From Bradyrhizobium sp. (lineage in GTDB: Bacteria > Pseudomonadota > Alphaproteobacteria > Rhizobiales > Xanthobacteraceae), in contig JAFAUV010000183.1 of the NCBI GenBank assembly GCA_019243075.1, positions 1 to 16,037 on the forward strand: a stretch of DNA of 16,037 nucleotides, given 5' to 3'. Of the stretch, positions 1-6,186 are shown one piece after another (the stretch's first letter is position 1; each line of letters starts with the position of its first letter). The position numbers and the translations under genes were made by a program. A model generated the notes under the pieces. The model did no database searches and was not told where the DNA came from. It saw only the letters and a list, made by a program, of their open reading frames with translations.

Positions 1-102
1 GCGGTTGGTCAGCCAGACCAGCCGCAACCATTCGGCCGCGAGGAACCCCACAGCACGCTGAAACCAGCTGCTGCGCAGCGTATCACGGAGCAGTCTTTTC
101 AA
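1..102 (-). CDS. DUF374-type lysophospholipid acyltransferase family protein, N-terminal fragment
   Basis: Only the first 34 codons lie in the window; the gene continues past position 1. Translation from a TTG at 102-100 begins LKRLLRDTLRSSWFQRAVG and continues FLAAEWLRLVWLTNR. This matches my memory of the N-terminus of alphaproteobacterial DUF374 proteins, which are related to LpxL/PlsC-like acyltransferases and usually sit beside waaA (Kdo transferase) and lpxK. The TTG overlaps the TGA stop of the upstream DUF4170 gene (TTGA, 2-nt overlap), which supports this start and suggests translational coupling. No catalytic motif is present in the visible part, so the family call rests on the hydrophobic, Trp/Arg-rich N-terminus and the gene order. 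The substrate is unknown; a role in lipid A or phospholipid acylation is inference. Confidence 0.6.
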   Translation of the reverse strand, partial: MKRLLRDTLRSSWFQRAVGFLAAEWLRLVWLTNR

Positions 103-347
103 CGGGAAGGCTTCGTCTCTTGCTCCGGATCGAGCAGGCGATGCAGATGCACGATGAAATAACGCATCTGGGCATTGTCGACGGTCGACTGCGCCTTCGC
201 CTTCCACGCCGCGTAAGCGCTCGCGTAGTTGGGGAACACGCCGACGATGTCGACCTGATCCAGGTCCTTGAAGATGTTGTGTTCGAGATCGATCAGCTCG
301 CCGCCGATGACGAGATGGAGCAATTGCTGCGGGGCACGGTCTGGCAT
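99..347 (-). CDS. DUF4170 family protein
   Basis: An 82-residue soluble protein with no signal peptide or membrane segment. The core (about residues 10-75), including the stretch FPNYASAYAAWKAKAQSTVD and a C-terminal VHLHRLLDPE, matches the small alphaproteobacterial DUF4170 family, whose function is unknown. The family is commonly encoded between an inositol-monophosphatase-like gene and lipid A/Kdo genes, which is the arrangement here: the cysQ-like gene lies 62 nt upstream and the DUF374 acyltransferase overlaps the stop codon. The length is normal for the family. Membership of an envelope-lipid operon is inferred from position only. Confidence 0.85.
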   Translation of the reverse strand: MPDRAPQQLLHLVIGGELIDLEHNIFKDLDQVDIVGVFPNYASAYAAWKAKAQSTVDNAQMRYFIVHLHRLLDPEQETKPSR

Positions 348-409
348 GGTCGTCGCTATTCCCTCGAAGAGATGCCCGGCAGATGATCCTGACGCGAAAG
401 CGAAGGGCT

Positions 410-1201
410 TTACGGCACCGGCCGGCTTCGGAAATGCGAGACGATGCTCGCATGACGATCGCGTCCCGCGGCCACCAGCACCCCGTGCGCCACTTCCCGG
501 CGATTATACAGGATCGCTTCGCCGGAAAGCGTGGTCATCCTACCATTCGCTTCCTGCACGATCAAATTCGCCGCGGCAAGATCCCAGTCCCGCGACTGCC
601 CGCCGGCGAAGGCGGCATCGAGATCGCCCTGCGCGACCCGGCAAAGCCTGAGCGCGAGCGAGGCGATTCGCGGATGCAGGACGACCTCGCGTCCCGTCGG
701 GTTGAGCCTTTCAACCAGCGGTTTCGGACCTGCGACACGCGCGAAATCAAGCTCGGCGCCGCCTGTCACGAGGATGGGCTTTTCGTTGCGGGTAGCGCCC
801 CTTCCGCGCGCCGCAAAGAAGAACTCGTCCGTGGCCGGGGCGAACACTGCCGCCAGCAGGGGCGAAGCGTCCTCCACCAGCGCCACGCTGACGCACCAGT
901 CCTCGCGGCCGGCGAGATAGCCGCGGGTGCCGTCGATGGGATCGACGATCCAGACCAGCCTCTTGCCGAGACGCTGCTCGTCATCGGCGCTTTCTTCCGA
1001 GAGCCAGCCGTAATCCGGCGTCGCGCTGCGCAGCCGTGCCGCCAGGAGATCGTTGACCGCGATATCGGCTTCCGAAACCGGCGACGAGGCGCCCTTGATC
1101 CAGTTCTTCAGCTTGGTGCGGAACAAAGAGTGCGCGAGCTGGCCTGCCTCGCGCACGGTATCCTTCAGCAGTCCAACGTCGCGACCGTCAGCGTCCGCCA
1201 A
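410..1201 (-). CDS. Inositol monophosphatase family / CysQ-like 3'(2'),5'-bisphosphate nucleotidase
   Basis: A 263-residue Mg2+-dependent phosphatase of the IMPase/FBPase/CysQ superfamily. The metal-binding signatures are visible in order: WLSEES (Glu70), DPIDGT (Asp87, Asp90) and DWDLAAA (Asp207), so all the metal ligands expected from the family are present. Such enzymes hydrolyse 3'-phosphoadenosine 5'-phosphate (CysQ, sulfate assimilation) or inositol phosphates, and sequence alone does not settle which. Many alphaproteobacterial orthologues are annotated simply as the inositol monophosphatase family. The start at 1201 overlaps the end of pmbA by 14 nt, indicating one transcript, and DUF4170 follows. 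Length and domain architecture are typical. I leave the symbol blank because the substrate is unproven. Confidence 0.9.
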   Translation of the reverse strand: MADADGRDVGLLKDTVREAGQLAHSLFRTKLKNWIKGASSPVSEADIAVNDLLAARLRSATPDYGWLSEESADDEQRLGKRLVWIVDPIDGTRGYLAGREDWCVSVALVEDASPLLAAVFAPATDEFFFAARGRGATRNEKPILVTGGAELDFARVAGPKPLVERLNPTGREVVLHPRIASLALRLCRVAQGDLDAAFAGGQSRDWDLAAANLIVQEANGRMTTLSGEAILYNRREVAHGVLVAAGRDRHASIVSHFRSRPVP

Positions 1202-2588
1202 GCGTCAGTCCCTCGATACGCACCGTCGGCGCGTTGACGCCATAGCGGAATTCGAGATTGTTCGCGACCGCCATCGACCTGAACATATCGAGCAGGTGAC
1301 CGGCGAGGGTCACCTCGCTGACCGGATAGGTGATCTTGCCGTTCTCGATCCAGAAGCCCGACGCGCCCCGGCTGTAATCGCCGGTGACGCCGTTGACGCC
1401 GGAACCAATCAGGTCGGTGACATAAAAGCCCTGCTTGATATCGCCTATCAGCTCCTCCGGCGTCACCTCGCCCGGCTCTAGATGCAGATTATACGGCCCC
1501 GGCGAAGGTGAGGACGACACGCCACGATGAGCGTGACCGGTAGTCTTCAATCCCAGTTCGCGCGCGGTGGCCGAATCGAGCAGCCAGGTGGTGAGCACGC
1601 CGCCATCGACAATGGCAAGCTTCTTCACTTCGACGCCTTCGGCATCGAACGATTGCGAGCGCAGGCCGCGCTTGCGCAGGGGATCGTCGATGATGCGGAT
1701 GTTGCTCGCAAAGAGCTGCGCCCCAAGCTTGTCTTTCAGGAAGCTCGTCTTGCGCGCGATCGAGGCGCCGTTCACTGCGCCGACGAGATGGCCGACCAGC
1801 GACGAAGAGACGCGGGGGTCGTAGACGACAGGCACCTTGCTGGTCACGACCTTGCGCGGATTGGTGCGCGCCACCGCGCGCTCGCCGGCGACGCGCCCGA
1901 CGACGTCAGGCTTCTCCAGATCGGCCGCATGCGGCGCCGAGGTGTAATCGTAGTCGCGCTCCATCGAGGTGCCCTCGCCGGAGATCGCGGTCATCGAGAT
2001 GGCTTGGCTCGAGCGCAGATACGAGCCATGGAAGCCGGCACTGGTGACCAGCACCATGCCCCCGATTCCGGCGGAGGCCGATGCGCCACCGGATTTGGTC
2101 ACGCCCTTGACCGCAAGGCCTGCGGCTTCCGCTTCCCGCGCGCGCCGCTCGAGCTCGGCGACCTCGGGGATGTCGGGATCGAGCAGATCGAGATCGGGAA
2201 AATTCTTTGCCAGCAGCGCGGAATCGGCAAGTCCGACATATTTATCGACGGGCGCGACGCGGGCCATCGCCACCGCCCGCTCGGCGAGCCTGGCAATGCC
2301 GTCGCCGCCGATGTCATTGGTTGAAACCACCGCCTGGCGTTGGCCGACCAGCACCCTGAGGCCGACATCATCGCCCTCGGAACGCTCGGACTCCTCGACG
2401 CGCCCGTCGCGCACCTCGACCCCCTGCGAGATGCCGCGCAGGGCCACCGCGTCGGCCGCATCCGCGCCGGCGCGCTTTGCGGCCTCGACCAGGCGCTCGG
2501 CCAGCGCCGACAATGCGGACTGATCGAACAGCTCGGCGCCGGCGGCCGGTTTCGAAAGCGTCGGTGAGGCAGATGGTGAAGAAGTCAC
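1188..2588 (-). CDS. pmbA: TldD/PmbA (TldE) family metalloprotease subunit
   Basis: A protein of 466 residues from a GTG start. The C-terminal block with GVNGVTGDYSRGASGFWIEN and TYPVSEVTLAGHL is characteristic of PmbA/TldE, the partner of the zinc protease TldD. The TldD/E pair degrades unfolded peptides and matures some modified peptides (microcin B17, CcdA turnover in E. coli). I see no HExxxH in this sequence, consistent with the E (PmbA) subunit; no tldD is present in the window. I chose GTG at 2588 because AGGGA lies 8 nt before it. The in-frame ATG at 2606 and an earlier in-frame start have no visible ribosome-binding site and add a tail unlike the family. First gene of the four-gene minus-strand operon; it overlaps cysQ by 14 nt. 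Confidence 0.92.
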   Translation of the reverse strand: MTSSPSASPTLSKPAAGAELFDQSALSALAERLVEAAKRAGADAADAVALRGISQGVEVRDGRVEESERSEGDDVGLRVLVGQRQAVVSTNDIGGDGIARLAERAVAMARVAPVDKYVGLADSALLAKNFPDLDLLDPDIPEVAELERRAREAEAAGLAVKGVTKSGGASASAGIGGMVLVTSAGFHGSYLRSSQAISMTAISGEGTSMERDYDYTSAPHAADLEKPDVVGRVAGERAVARTNPRKVVTSKVPVVYDPRVSSSLVGHLVGAVNGASIARKTSFLKDKLGAQLFASNIRIIDDPLRKRGLRSQSFDAEGVEVKKLAIVDGGVLTTWLLDSATARELGLKTTGHAHRGVSSSPSPGPYNLHLEPGEVTPEELIGDIKQGFYVTDLIGSGVNGVTGDYSRGASGFWIENGKITYPVSEVTLAGHLLDMFRSMAVANNLEFRYGVNAPTVRIEGLTLGGR

Positions 2589-2710
2589 GAACGAAATCCC
2601 TGGCATTTGGAGGGGTGCGGCGGCAAGCGCCAAGGCCACCAGATGTGCCCGATTGGCGCCGACTTCAAGCATTTTCCAACGCGCGTAATTCAAGAATCCC
2701 GGCCGCGCCG

Positions 2711-2753
2711 CAAGGTCTCGTCAATCATGCGAACCAAGGTCTTGTCAATCATG
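2711..2753. repeat. Two tandem 19-bp near-identical repeats, 24-bp period
   Basis: Copies CAAGGTCTCGTCAATCATG (2711-2729) and CAAGGTCTTGTCAATCATG (2735-2753) differ at one position and are separated by 5 nt. They lie in the 284-nt gap between the divergent pmbA and DUF6101 genes, about 120-165 nt from each start. On the minus strand each copy contains TTGAC(A/G), which resembles a -35 box facing pmbA, but I see no matching -10. They could be a paired regulator site or a chance duplication. The rest of the gap (2589-2872) holds no gene I can support. Confidence 0.6.
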
Positions 2754-2872
2754 GCCGGCGTTTGCGGCGGGGTGACGGCTCTTTAACCAGGCTTTTTAAG
2801 CAGAAACGGACGGCGTCGTGGCAAAGTCCTCGCATCGACCGGGAGCACAATCCCGGCGGGGAGAAAAAAGCC

Positions 2873-3394
2873 GTGAGGCGTCAAACAGCAACAAGCGGGA
2901 TCAATCCCGCCGGGTCGAGCCGCGCTCTGCGGCTCGACCCTCTTTCCCTGCCCGTGAGCTTCAACGCGCACGATATGCGCGCCGACGGCGGCATCAGGCA
3001 GATCGAACTTCATCGCGAACGCGTCGTGCTTCGCCGTGCCGTTCGCGGCATGCGGATGGCCGTCAACGTTCGCGTCAGCGACTTCCTCGGCGTCGCGCTG
3101 CGCGGCATCGGGGATTCGCAGATGCTGGTGCTTCTGCACCGCGATCCCTCGCTGACCATTCCGCTCTGCGTCAGCGAGGACCACGACGAGATCGCCGACG
3201 CCTGGCTGAGCTGGAGCGAATTGTTCGCGCTGCCGCAATTGCAGGACGAGTCGCGCGAGACCGCGCCGCGCCGCCGGCGCCGCAACGCGATCCGCTCGCG
3301 CCGGCCGAAATTTCTGCTGCGGCGCCGGATCGGGGCATTGCTCCATCCCGCAAAATTTTTCCGCGGCGAGCGCGAGATCATCGCAAGGGATTGA
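2873..3394 (+). CDS. DUF6101 family protein
   Basis: A 173-residue protein starting at GTG 2873, behind a purine-rich GGGGAG about 9 nt upstream. The open frame extends far upstream, but the protein similarity I recognise begins at VRRQTATSGINPAGSSRALR. The middle (residues about 35-75, including ELHRERVVLRRAVRGMRM and VRVSDFLGVALRG) is the conserved core of a family seen in Bradyrhizobium relatives and named DUF6101. The C-terminal third is very basic, with runs such as RRRRRNAIRSRRPKF, and could bind nucleic acid or acidic membrane lipid; that is inference. No signal peptide and no clear membrane segment. Transcribed alone, divergent from pmbA and convergent with ubiA across a palindromic repeat. 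Function unknown. Confidence 0.8.
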   Translation: MRRQTATSGINPAGSSRALRLDPLSLPVSFNAHDMRADGGIRQIELHRERVVLRRAVRGMRMAVNVRVSDFLGVALRGIGDSQMLVLLHRDPSLTIPLCVSEDHDEIADAWLSWSELFALPQLQDESRETAPRRRRRNAIRSRRPKFLLRRRIGALLHPAKFFRGEREIIARD

Positions 3395-3401
3395 GTGATT
3401 T

Positions 3402-3491
3402 CGTAGGGGGGTTAGCCGAAGGCGTAACCCACCCTCTTTCTTTCCGCTGCGACACGGTGGGTTGCGCTTCGCTAACCTAATCCACCCTACG
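3402..3491. repeat. Palindromic intergenic repeat element, possible bidirectional terminator
   Basis: A long imperfect inverted repeat. The left arm (3402-3433, CGTAGGGGGG...GTAACCCACC) pairs with the right arm (3456-3491, GGTGGGTTGC...CACCCTACG) with a few indels. Each arm also folds on itself, for example GGGTTA/TAACCC around GCCGAAGGC. It closely resembles a dispersed family (GGTGGGTTACGC... type) that I recall from many Bradyrhizobium intergenic spaces. It starts 8 nt after the DUF6101 stop and ends 9 nt from the ubiA stop, filling the space between two convergent genes. A role in transcript ending is inferred. Confidence 0.8.
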
Positions 3492-3499
3492 GCATCTTG

Positions 3500-4432
3500 C
3501 TATGCCGCGCGCATCGCCGCGTCGATCACGAGCCCCGCGAACAAAATCAATCCCGCCTCGCGGTTCGAGTAGAACAGCCGCTTGCACAGCGCGGGATCAT
3601 TGGTCTCCAACTTGCGCACCTGCCAGCCGACCTGCACGGCGAACAACGCCAGCCCGATCCAGGCCGCAACACCAGAGCCCGCGAGCGCAAAAGCCACGCC
3701 GATCAGCACCACGGCGAGGCCGTAAAAAATCACCAGTGCCTCATGGGTGCGTTCGGCAAACAGCCGCGCGGTCGACTTGATGCCGATGAGCGCGTCGTCC
3801 TCGGCGTCCTGATGGGCATAAATGGTGTCATAGGCGATCACCCAGCAAATCGAGCCGGCATAGAGCATGAAGGCGGTCGCATCGAGACGGCCGAAGGTCG
3901 CCGCAAATCCCATCAGCGCGCCCCAGGAGAACGCGAGCCCGAGCACGATCTGCGGCCACCAGGTGATGCGCTTCATGAAGGGATAAATCGCGACAATGAT
4001 AAGCGAGGCGATGCCGGTAGCGACTGCAAAGCGGTTGAACTGCAGCAACACCGTGAGGCCAAGCAGCGCCTGCGCCACCAGGAACACCAGCGCCGCCTTG
4101 ACGCTGACCTGGCCGGCCGGGATCGGGCGCGAGCGCGTGCGCTCGACCCTGGCATCGAGATCGCGGTCGGTGATGTCGTTCCAGGTGCACCCCGCCCCGC
4201 GCATCGCAAAGGCGCCGACGAAGAACAGCAGGAGATCGAGCGGCAGATGGTCGAGCCGATGCGCGATGCCGGCGGACAGCGCCGCCGACCACCAGCACGG
4301 TATCAGCAATAGCCAGGAACCGATCGGGCGATCGAAACGGGCGAGCCGCAGATAAGGCCGCGACCATTGCGGCGCGATGGTGTCGACCCAATTGCCGGTC
4401 GCGTCCGCTACGCGCGCCGCCGCGTTACTCAT
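3500..4432 (-). CDS. ubiA: 4-hydroxybenzoate octa/decaprenyltransferase
   Basis: A 310-residue polytopic membrane prenyltransferase. UbiA attaches the polyprenyl tail to 4-hydroxybenzoate, an early committed step of ubiquinone synthesis, in the inner membrane. Both Mg2+/diphosphate-binding Asp-rich motifs are present: NDITDRDLDARVERTRSRPI (residues 85-104) and YDTIYAHQDAEDD (201-213). The substrate-region LARFDRPIGSWLLL (residues 30-43) is typical. Multiple hydrophobic segments span roughly residues 38-58, 64-80, 112-150, 162-200 and 230-305. Length is normal for the family. The start ATG overlaps the TGA of the upstream secreted-protein gene (ATGA), implying translational coupling. Chain length of the prenyl donor cannot be read from the sequence; C50 would be expected in this group. 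Confidence 0.95.
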   Translation of the reverse strand: MSNAAARVADATGNWVDTIAPQWSRPYLRLARFDRPIGSWLLLIPCWWSAALSAGIAHRLDHLPLDLLLFFVGAFAMRGAGCTWNDITDRDLDARVERTRSRPIPAGQVSVKAALVFLVAQALLGLTVLLQFNRFAVATGIASLIIVAIYPFMKRITWWPQIVLGLAFSWGALMGFAATFGRLDATAFMLYAGSICWVIAYDTIYAHQDAEDDALIGIKSTARLFAERTHEALVIFYGLAVVLIGVAFALAGSGVAAWIGLALFAVQVGWQVRKLETNDPALCKRLFYSNREAGLILFAGLVIDAAMRAA

Positions 4433-5109
4433 CGCGACAGGACGTTGCCGTTCAGCGTATCGAAGGTGCTGCCGCCCTTGCGCGAGGCGGTGGCTTCGGG
4501 CATGGCGGTCGCCGAGCCCAGCACGTCGCTGAGACTAGGCCCCGCCGGTCCGCGGGTCTTGATCTGCTCGGCAACGCCACAGACCTTCTTTTCCAGGCCT
4601 TCGGTATTCTTGTGGCCGGCCTTCAACTGGTCCGCCACCGAGGGCGGAATTCCGCATTTGGCGGCATTGCTCTCCACATATCGGATCATCTTGACCTCGG
4701 CTGCGCTGTAATTGCCGATGATCTTGCAGGCCTCATCGGGCGGCGCGTGCCGGTCGCTGGCGGCCTTGATCAACTTGCCCTTCTTTTCCGCGTCGTCGCG
4801 CAGGGGAATGAAGCCGCTCATGCAGGCCTGCGACGGCCCGCCGCCGGCCTGGGTCGGCGGCGCGGGGGGCGCGAACGAGCCGCCGCCGCCCATGACCGGC
4901 GAGGCGCCGGCGGAGGGGAATGGCGAAGCCGGCGCCGCGCCAACGGAAGCCATGGGCCTGGCGCCATTGACCGGCGGGAATGCCGGATCGTTCGCGGGCG
5001 CGGCGGCCTGGCCCGGCAGCGGCGCCGGGAATGCGCCCTGCGCCAGCGCGGAACTTGCCGCCGCGGAAAGCACGGCCAGCGTCAGCGGCACAAGCAAGCG
5101 GTTGATCAT
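4429..5109 (-). CDS. Hypothetical secreted Pro/Ala-rich protein
   Basis: A 226-residue protein I do not recognise. The N-terminus MINRLLVPLTLAVLSAAASS followed by ALAQ is a clear Sec signal peptide, with cleavage likely after ALA or ALAQ (about residue 23-24). Residues 25-93 are low-complexity Pro/Ala/Gly-rich, probably a flexible periplasmic linker. The C-terminal part (about 94-186) is a compact domain with four cysteines (96, 128, 152, 177) that could form two disulfides. ATG at 5109 was chosen; TTG at 5112 is an alternative with slightly better spacing to a GGAG. The gene overlaps ubiA by 4 nt and is first in the pair, but the sequence gives no functional link to ubiquinone synthesis. Confidence 0.8.
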   Translation of the reverse strand: MINRLLVPLTLAVLSAAASSALAQGAFPAPLPGQAAAPANDPAFPPVNGARPMASVGAAPASPFPSAGASPVMGGGGSFAPPAPPTQAGGGPSQACMSGFIPLRDDAEKKGKLIKAASDRHAPPDEACKIIGNYSAAEVKMIRYVESNAAKCGIPPSVADQLKAGHKNTEGLEKKVCGVAEQIKTRGPAGPSLSDVLGSATAMPEATASRKGGSTFDTLNGNVLSR

Positions 5110-5212
5110 CAAGGCTGTTTCTCCGGCGAGGTCCTACGGCCCGCGGGTGTCCGGCGCCAGGCGCTTTTTACGATTCTTGCCACCGCTTAACAACCCGCAG
5201 AATTTGGCAACA

Positions 5213-5271
5213 GCGCGGCGCAGCGCCGCCTTTGAAGCCGATTTTTGCCCCGGATTCTAAACCTTTAGGTT
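5213..5271. other. Inverted repeats in the divergent region before rsmE
   Basis: Two small symmetric sequences lie between the divergent secreted-protein gene and rsmE. GCGGCGC-A-GCGCCGC (5215-5229) is a perfect 7-bp stem. AACCT-TT-AGGTT (5260-5271) lies 28 nt before the rsmE start in a locally AT-rich stretch. The second could be an operator or part of the rsmE promoter; no convincing -35/-10 pair is visible. Low confidence in function. Confidence 0.3.
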
Positions 5272-5298
5272 AAAACGCGCGCGCACGGACCAGCAAAT

Positions 5299-6057
5299 AT
5301 GCCCCAACATGATTTTCGCAGCCCCCGCTTGTTTGTCGACGCCCCGCTGGCGGAGGGCCGAACCATCGCGCTGGAACGCGAGCAGAGCAATTATCTCGGC
5401 AACGTGCTGCGGCTTTCCGCCGGCGAATCGGTCCTGGTGTTCAACGGGCGCGAGGGCGAGTGGCGTGCTGCGATCGGCGGGCGCAAGCGGCCCGATAATC
5501 TCCTGATCGAAAGCCGGACCCGGCCGCAGCAGCAGCTAGCCGATCTCGCTTATGTCTTCGCGCCGCTGAAACATGCCCGCCTCGACTACATGGTGCAGAA
5601 GGCGGTGGAGATGGGTGCGGCGCGGCTGGAACCGGTGCTGACCCGCTTCACCCAGGTCTCCCGCGTCAATGGGATGCGGATGCGCGCCAACGTCATCGAG
5701 GCCGCCGAGCAATGCGGTATCCTGAGCCTCGCTTTCGTTGCCGATCCCGTGCCGCTGGAACGCTATCTCTCCGGCCGCGAGGGACAACGGCTGTTGGTGT
5801 TTTGCGACGAGGCCGCCGAAGTCGCCGATCCTCTGCAGCTGCTGAAGGCCCAAGGCGGGGGATGGAGCGGCATCGACGTCCTGATCGGTCCGGAGGGTGG
5901 CTTTGCCGAGGAGGAGCGCCTGGCGCTGCTGCGCCAGCCCAGCACGCTGCGGCTGGCGCTGGGCCCCCGGATCCTGCGGGCCGATACCGCGGGCGTGGCC
6001 GCGCTGGCGCTGGTGCAGGCTGCGCTCGGCGACTGGCGCGGCCCCCCAAAATCCTGA
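5299..6057 (+). CDS. rsmE: 16S rRNA (uracil(1498)-N(3))-methyltransferase
   Basis: A 252-residue SPOUT-class methyltransferase that uses S-adenosylmethionine to methylate N3 of U1498 in the decoding region of 16S rRNA. The trefoil-knot cofactor signatures are visible near the C-terminus: IGPEGGF (196-202) and LGPRILRADTA (221-231). The segment KHARLDYMVQKAVEMGAARL (91-110) and EAAEQCG (134-140) are also typical of RsmE, and the N-terminal part (residues 9-75) is the PUA-like RNA-binding domain. Length is normal for alphaproteobacterial RsmE. The start has only a weak ribosome-binding site. The gene is divergent from the secreted-protein/ubiA pair across about 190 nt; hisZ follows after 129 nt and may share the transcript. 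Confidence 0.95.
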   Translation: MPQHDFRSPRLFVDAPLAEGRTIALEREQSNYLGNVLRLSAGESVLVFNGREGEWRAAIGGRKRPDNLLIESRTRPQQQLADLAYVFAPLKHARLDYMVQKAVEMGAARLEPVLTRFTQVSRVNGMRMRANVIEAAEQCGILSLAFVADPVPLERYLSGREGQRLLVFCDEAAEVADPLQLLKAQGGGWSGIDVLIGPEGGFAEEERLALLRQPSTLRLALGPRILRADTAGVAALALVQAALGDWRGPPKS

Positions 6058-6151
6058 CAAACGGCCAAAAGCTTTGAGCCAGAAGACGTTAAGGGACTTG
6101 CCCGATCCCTGTCGAAACCTCGTCGGAGCCGTGCTAAGGGCAGCGCCAAGC

Positions 6152-6170
6152 GCCGGGAACCCCGGCTTTT
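6152..6170 (+). terminator. Rho-independent-type hairpin just before hisZ
   Basis: GCCGGG-AAC-CCCGGC (6152-6166) is a perfect 6-bp GC stem with a 3-nt loop, followed directly by TTTT (6167-6170). It looks like an intrinsic terminator for rsmE, though the T-tract is short. It ends only 16 nt before the likely hisZ ATG, leaving no room for a promoter between. Any hisZ transcript must therefore read through it or carry it in its leader, so it could act as an attenuator. No His-codon leader peptide is visible upstream. Confidence 0.55.
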
Positions 6171-6186
6171 GAAGCCCTCTGGACCG

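Noticed and set aside
2477..2872. Upstream extension of the DUF6101 frame into the pmbA 5' region
   Set aside because: The extension is antisense to pmbA and unlike the family; GTG 2873 has a purine-rich ribosome-binding site and matches the family N-terminus.
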